Part shown: positions 61,542 to 64,000 of the stretch, one piece after another
Layout: each line of letters opens with the position of its first letter
How positions within the stretch are numbered: position 1 is the first letter of the stretch
Assembly: GCF_041200175.1 (NCBI RefSeq)
Contig: NZ_CP165727.1
Span: 3,261,501 to 3,325,500 of the forward strand
Reading direction: 5' to 3'
Source: Streptomyces sp. R33
GTDB taxonomy: Bacteria > Actinomycetota > Actinomycetes > Streptomycetales > Streptomycetaceae
DNA length: 64,000 nucleotides
Notes under the pieces: generated by a model
What the model saw: the letters and a program-made list of their open reading frames with translations, nothing else
The model's database searches: none
What the model was told of the DNA's origin: nothing
Made by a program: the position numbers and the translations under genes

Positions 61542-62042
61542 ATGGACATCGTGATCAGGGAAGCGCTGGCGGCGGAGTACGGGACGCTCGGGGAGATCAC
61601 CGCGCAGGCGTACCTCGGGGACGGGCTGCTCACCTTCGGCGAGGACGACCCGTACCTCGCGCGGCTGCGGGACGTGGCCGGGCGGGCGCGCGACGGGGTG
61701 ATACTCGTCGCCGCCGCGAGCGACGGACAGCTCCTCGGCGGGGTGGCGTTCGCCGCGCCCGGGAGCCCGCTGTGCGACATCGCCGGCGCCGGCGAGGCCG
61801 AGTTCCGGATGCTGGCCGTCGCCCGGGAGGGCCGGGGGCGGGGCGCCGGGGAAGCGCTCGTACGGGCCTGCATGGAGCGGGCGCGGGCCATCGAGGGCGT
61901 GCGGCGCCTCGTCCTGTCCACCACGCAGGACATGGTCGGCGCCCACCGGATCTACGAGCGACTCGGCTTCGTCCGCACGCCCGAACGGGACTGGGAGCCC
62001 GTCCCCGGCCTCACTCTGCTCACGTACGGTCTCGCCCTGTAG
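61542..62042 (+). CDS. GNAT-family N-acetyltransferase
   Basis: The product has 166 residues from ATG 61542. No ribosome binding site is seen, so the start may be leaderless. The acetyl-CoA motif reads RMLAVAREGRGRGAGEALVR, then RLVLSTTQDMVGAHRIYERL and GF. The N-terminal DIVIREALAAEYGTLGEIT is typical. The substrate is unknown. It is followed by the cobalamin riboswitch of nrdA. Confidence 0.85.
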   Translation: MDIVIREALAAEYGTLGEITAQAYLGDGLLTFGEDDPYLARLRDVAGRARDGVILVAAASDGQLLGGVAFAAPGSPLCDIAGAGEAEFRMLAVAREGRGRGAGEALVRACMERARAIEGVRRLVLSTTQDMVGAHRIYERLGFVRTPERDWEPVPGLTLLTYGLAL

Positions 62043-62106
62043 CCACGCCGACACAACATCTAGGGGGTCGCACAGGAAGCGGCCCCCACATGTATGCTCA
62101 TGCTCG

Positions 62107-62205
62107 CTGTCGTCGCAGGGGAATCCGGTGCGAATCCGGAACTGTCCCGCAACGGTATGAAGTACACCCATTGGTGTCACCGCAAGTCCGAGGACCTGCC
62201 GACAG
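62107..62205 (+). promoter_or_regulatory. Cobalamin (adenosylcobalamin) riboswitch
   Basis: The core motifs GGGGAATCCGGTGCGAATC and AACTGTCCCGCAACGG and the B12 box AAGTCCGAGGACCTGCC are all present in order. A closing P1 stem pairs CTGT (62107) with ACAG (62205). This class controls nrdABS (class I RNR) in Streptomyces: with B12 available the class II enzyme is used and this operon is turned down. Confidence 0.93.
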
Positions 62206-62360
62206 TGCGCCCGGCTCGACCGAACCGGGTGCCGACACGTCCGGGCCCCGCGGTTGGGCCGGTGGACGCCGCGCGGTGTGCCCCCGAGGCCGAGCCCGCG
62301 CGCGCCCGCTCGTGCCCGCACCGCAGGTGTCCCGGAGCCGAGCGAGGGAGAGCTCCCCCC

Positions 62361-64000
62361 GTGACCATCGCGCCTTCCGCACCGCGCGCCGAGTCCGACC
62401 CGTCCGACACCGGAATCGAGACCGGGGGACCTGGGGCCGCGCTGCTGCGTACCCTCACCGAGCTGACGGCCGACCTCCCCGACACCGACCCGGGCCGGGT
62501 CGCCGCCGCCGCGCTCCGCGGGCGCAGCGCCGCCGCCGACGAGGCCGAACTGCGCGGGCTGGCCACGGAGGCCGCCGCCGGTCTCATCTCCGAGGATCCG
62601 GCGTACTCCCGGCTCGCCGCCCGGCTGCTGACGCTGGCCGTCGCCGAGGAGGCCGCCGGCCAGGGGGCCACCTCGTTCTCCGCCTCCGTCGCGGTCGGCC
62701 ACCGCGAGGGCCTGATCGCCGACCGGACCGCCGAGTTCGTCGCGCTGCACGCGAGCCGCCTGGACGCACTGGTCGAGCACACCCTCGCGGAGGGCGCCGA
62801 CGACCGCTTCGGGTTCTTCGGCCTGCGCACCCTGCACAGCCGCTACCTGCTGCGCCACCCGATCACCCGCCAGGTCGTCGAGACCCCGCAGCACTTCATG
62901 CTGCGCGTGGCCTGCGGCCTCGCCGAGAACGACAGCGTCCAGGCCGTCGAGGAAGTGGCCTCGCTCTACCGGCTGATGAGCCGCCTCGACTACCTGCCGT
63001 CCTCCCCCACGCTCTTCAACTCCGGCACCCGGCACCCGCAGATGTCCTCCTGCTACCTGCTGGACTCCCCGCTGGACGAGCTCGACTCGATCTACGACCG
63101 CTACCACCAGGTCGCCCGCCTGTCGAAGCACGCCGGCGGCATCGGCCTCTCGTACTCGCGCATCCGCGCCCGCGGTTCGCTGATCCGCGGTACGAACGGC
63201 CACTCCAACGGCATCGTGCCGTTCCTGAAGACCCTCGACGCCTCCGTCGCGGCCGTGAACCAGGGCGGCCGCCGCAAGGGCGCCGCCGCCGTCTACCTGG
63301 AGACCTGGCACGCGGACATCGAGGAGTTCCTGGAGCTCCGCGACAACACCGGCGAGGACCAGCGCCGTACGCACAACCTGAACCTCGCGCACTGGGTCCC
63401 GGACGAGTTCATGCGCCGCGTCAACGCGGACGCCGACTGGTCGCTGTTCTCCCCGGCCGACGTGCCCGAGCTGGTCGACCTGTGGGGCGACGAGTTCGAC
63501 GCCGCCTACCGCAAGGCCGAGGCGGACGGCCTGGCCCGCAAGACCATGCCCGCCCGCGACCTCTACGGCCGGATGATGCGCACCCTCGCGCAGACCGGCC
63601 AGGGCTGGATGACCTTCAAGGACGCCTCCAACCGCACGGCGAACCAGACCGCCGAGCCGGGCACGGTCGTCCACTCCTCCAACCTGTGCACCGAGATCAT
63701 CGAGGTCACCAACGACGGCGAGACGGCCGTCTGCAACCTCGGTTCGGTCAACATGGGCGCGTTCGTCATCGACACCGCCGACGGTCGCGACATCGACTGG
63801 GAGCGCCTGGACGAGACCGTCCGCACCGCGGTGACCTTCCTCGACCGCGTCGTGGACATCAACTTCTACCCGACCGAGCAGGCGGGCCGCTCCAACGCCC
63901 GGTGGCGGCCGGTGGGCCTCGGCGCGATGGGCCTCCAGGACGTCTTCTTCAAGATGAAGATGCCCTTCGACTCCCCCGAGGCGAAGGCCCTGTCCACCAA
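62361..64000 (+). CDS. nrdA: Ribonucleoside-diphosphate reductase, large subunit (class I, partial)
   Basis: GTG 62361 is preceded by GCGAGGGAGAG and a 156-nt leader after the riboswitch. The frame is open to the window end (546 codons), so the 3' part is missing. It reduces NDPs to dNDPs. Visible motifs are SSPTLFNSGTRHPQMSSCY (first redox Cys), SKHAGGIGLSYSRIRARGS, NLCTEI (radical-chemistry Asn/Cys/Glu) and AVCNLGSVNM. The fit to class I nrdA rather than class II nrdJ comes from the B12 riboswitch, the absence of a B12-binding domain so far, and synteny. The C-terminal tail could not be checked. Confidence 0.9.
   Translation, partial: MTIAPSAPRAESDPSDTGIETGGPGAALLRTLTELTADLPDTDPGRVAAAALRGRSAAADEAELRGLATEAAAGLISEDPAYSRLAARLLTLAVAEEAAGQGATSFSASVAVGHREGLIADRTAEFVALHASRLDALVEHTLAEGADDRFGFFGLRTLHSRYLLRHPITRQVVETPQHFMLRVACGLAENDSVQAVEEVASLYRLMSRLDYLPSSPTLFNSGTRHPQMSSCYLLDSPLDELDSIYDRYHQVARLSKHAGGIGLSYSRIRARGSLIRGTNGHSNGIVPFLKTLDASVAAVNQGGRRKGAAAVYLETWHADIEEFLELRDNTGEDQRRTHNLNLAHWVPDEFMRRVNADADWSLFSPADVPELVDLWGDEFDAAYRKAEADGLARKTMPARDLYGRMMRTLAQTGQGWMTFKDASNRTANQTAEPGTVVHSSNLCTEIIEVTNDGETAVCNLGSVNMGAFVIDTADGRDIDWERLDETVRTAVTFLDRVVDINFYPTEQAGRSNARWRPVGLGAMGLQDVFFKMKMPFDSPEAKALST

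Noticed and set aside
1..64000. CRISPR arrays, rRNA, tRNA genes, insertion sequences
   Set aside because: I looked for spaced repeats, tRNA cloverleaf motifs and transposase motifs and found none convincing.

Overview
The window is very GC-rich, with strong third-position GC bias, frequent GTG starts, 4-nt start/stop overlaps and strong GC hairpin terminators. These traits point to a Streptomyces chromosome. From memory, the backbone order matches the S. coelicolor core around SCO5281 down to SCO5226: 2-oxoglutarate decarboxylase, nickel SOD, an amino-acid ABC transporter, malic enzyme, encapsulin, sigH, wblE, the das chitobiose locus, and nrdA behind a B12 riboswitch. That identification uses gene content and order only, since no database search was possible.

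Layout. 0.2-4.1 kb: kgd. 4.3-8.6 kb: a decayed accessory stretch with two tiny overlapping genes, an XRE-type regulator lacking its HTH, an HD-domain protein with an internal deletion, a coiled-coil zinc-site protein, and a polymorphic-toxin tail with its immunity gene. The toxin/immunity unit lies between two 74-bp direct repeats copied from the 3' end of the next gene. 8.6-21.2 kb: a 12.5-kb same-strand island of seven genes. In transcription order these are a trypsin-like protease/VMAP protein, a MoxR AAA+ ATPase, a vWA-TPR (SAV_2336-type) protein, the FxSxx RiPP precursor fxsA, the radical SAM cyclophane synthase fxsB, an HExxH peptide beta-hydroxylase, and a TIR/NB-ARC/TPR protein. This is a VMAP ternary conflict system joined to an FxSxx peptide system and is the most interesting part of the window.

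21.3-32.1 kb: sodN/sodX, a CGNR zinc-finger regulator, a methyltransferase, a polar amino-acid ABC transporter, malic enzyme, a quinone-oxidoreductase-like protein, a probably leaderless small HTH protein, and a PadR/DUF4097 pair. 32.4-43.7 kb: the snpR/snpA protease pair, a GNAT, a family 2B encapsulin with its polyprenyl synthetase, nsrR-hmp with two matching operators, a cytosolic-looking amidase, a D-cysteine desulfhydrase-like enzyme, a Na+/H+ antiporter and a UBP zinc finger. 43.9-49.1 kb: an anti-sigma/SigH pair, a lipid/diacylglycerol kinase, wblE and a PdtaS-like kinase.

49.1-58 kb: a TetR/SDR divergon with twin operators, then the GlcNAc/chitobiose locus nagB, dasD, dasC, dasB, dasA and dasR with DasR (dre) boxes. 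The SBP and permeases import chitobiose, the GH3 enzyme cleaves it, NagB deaminates GlcN-6-P, and DasR represses the set. 58.4-64 kb: cstA with a small YbdD-type partner, a Uma2 nuclease, a GNAT, a cobalamin riboswitch and the 5' part of nrdA, which runs off the window.
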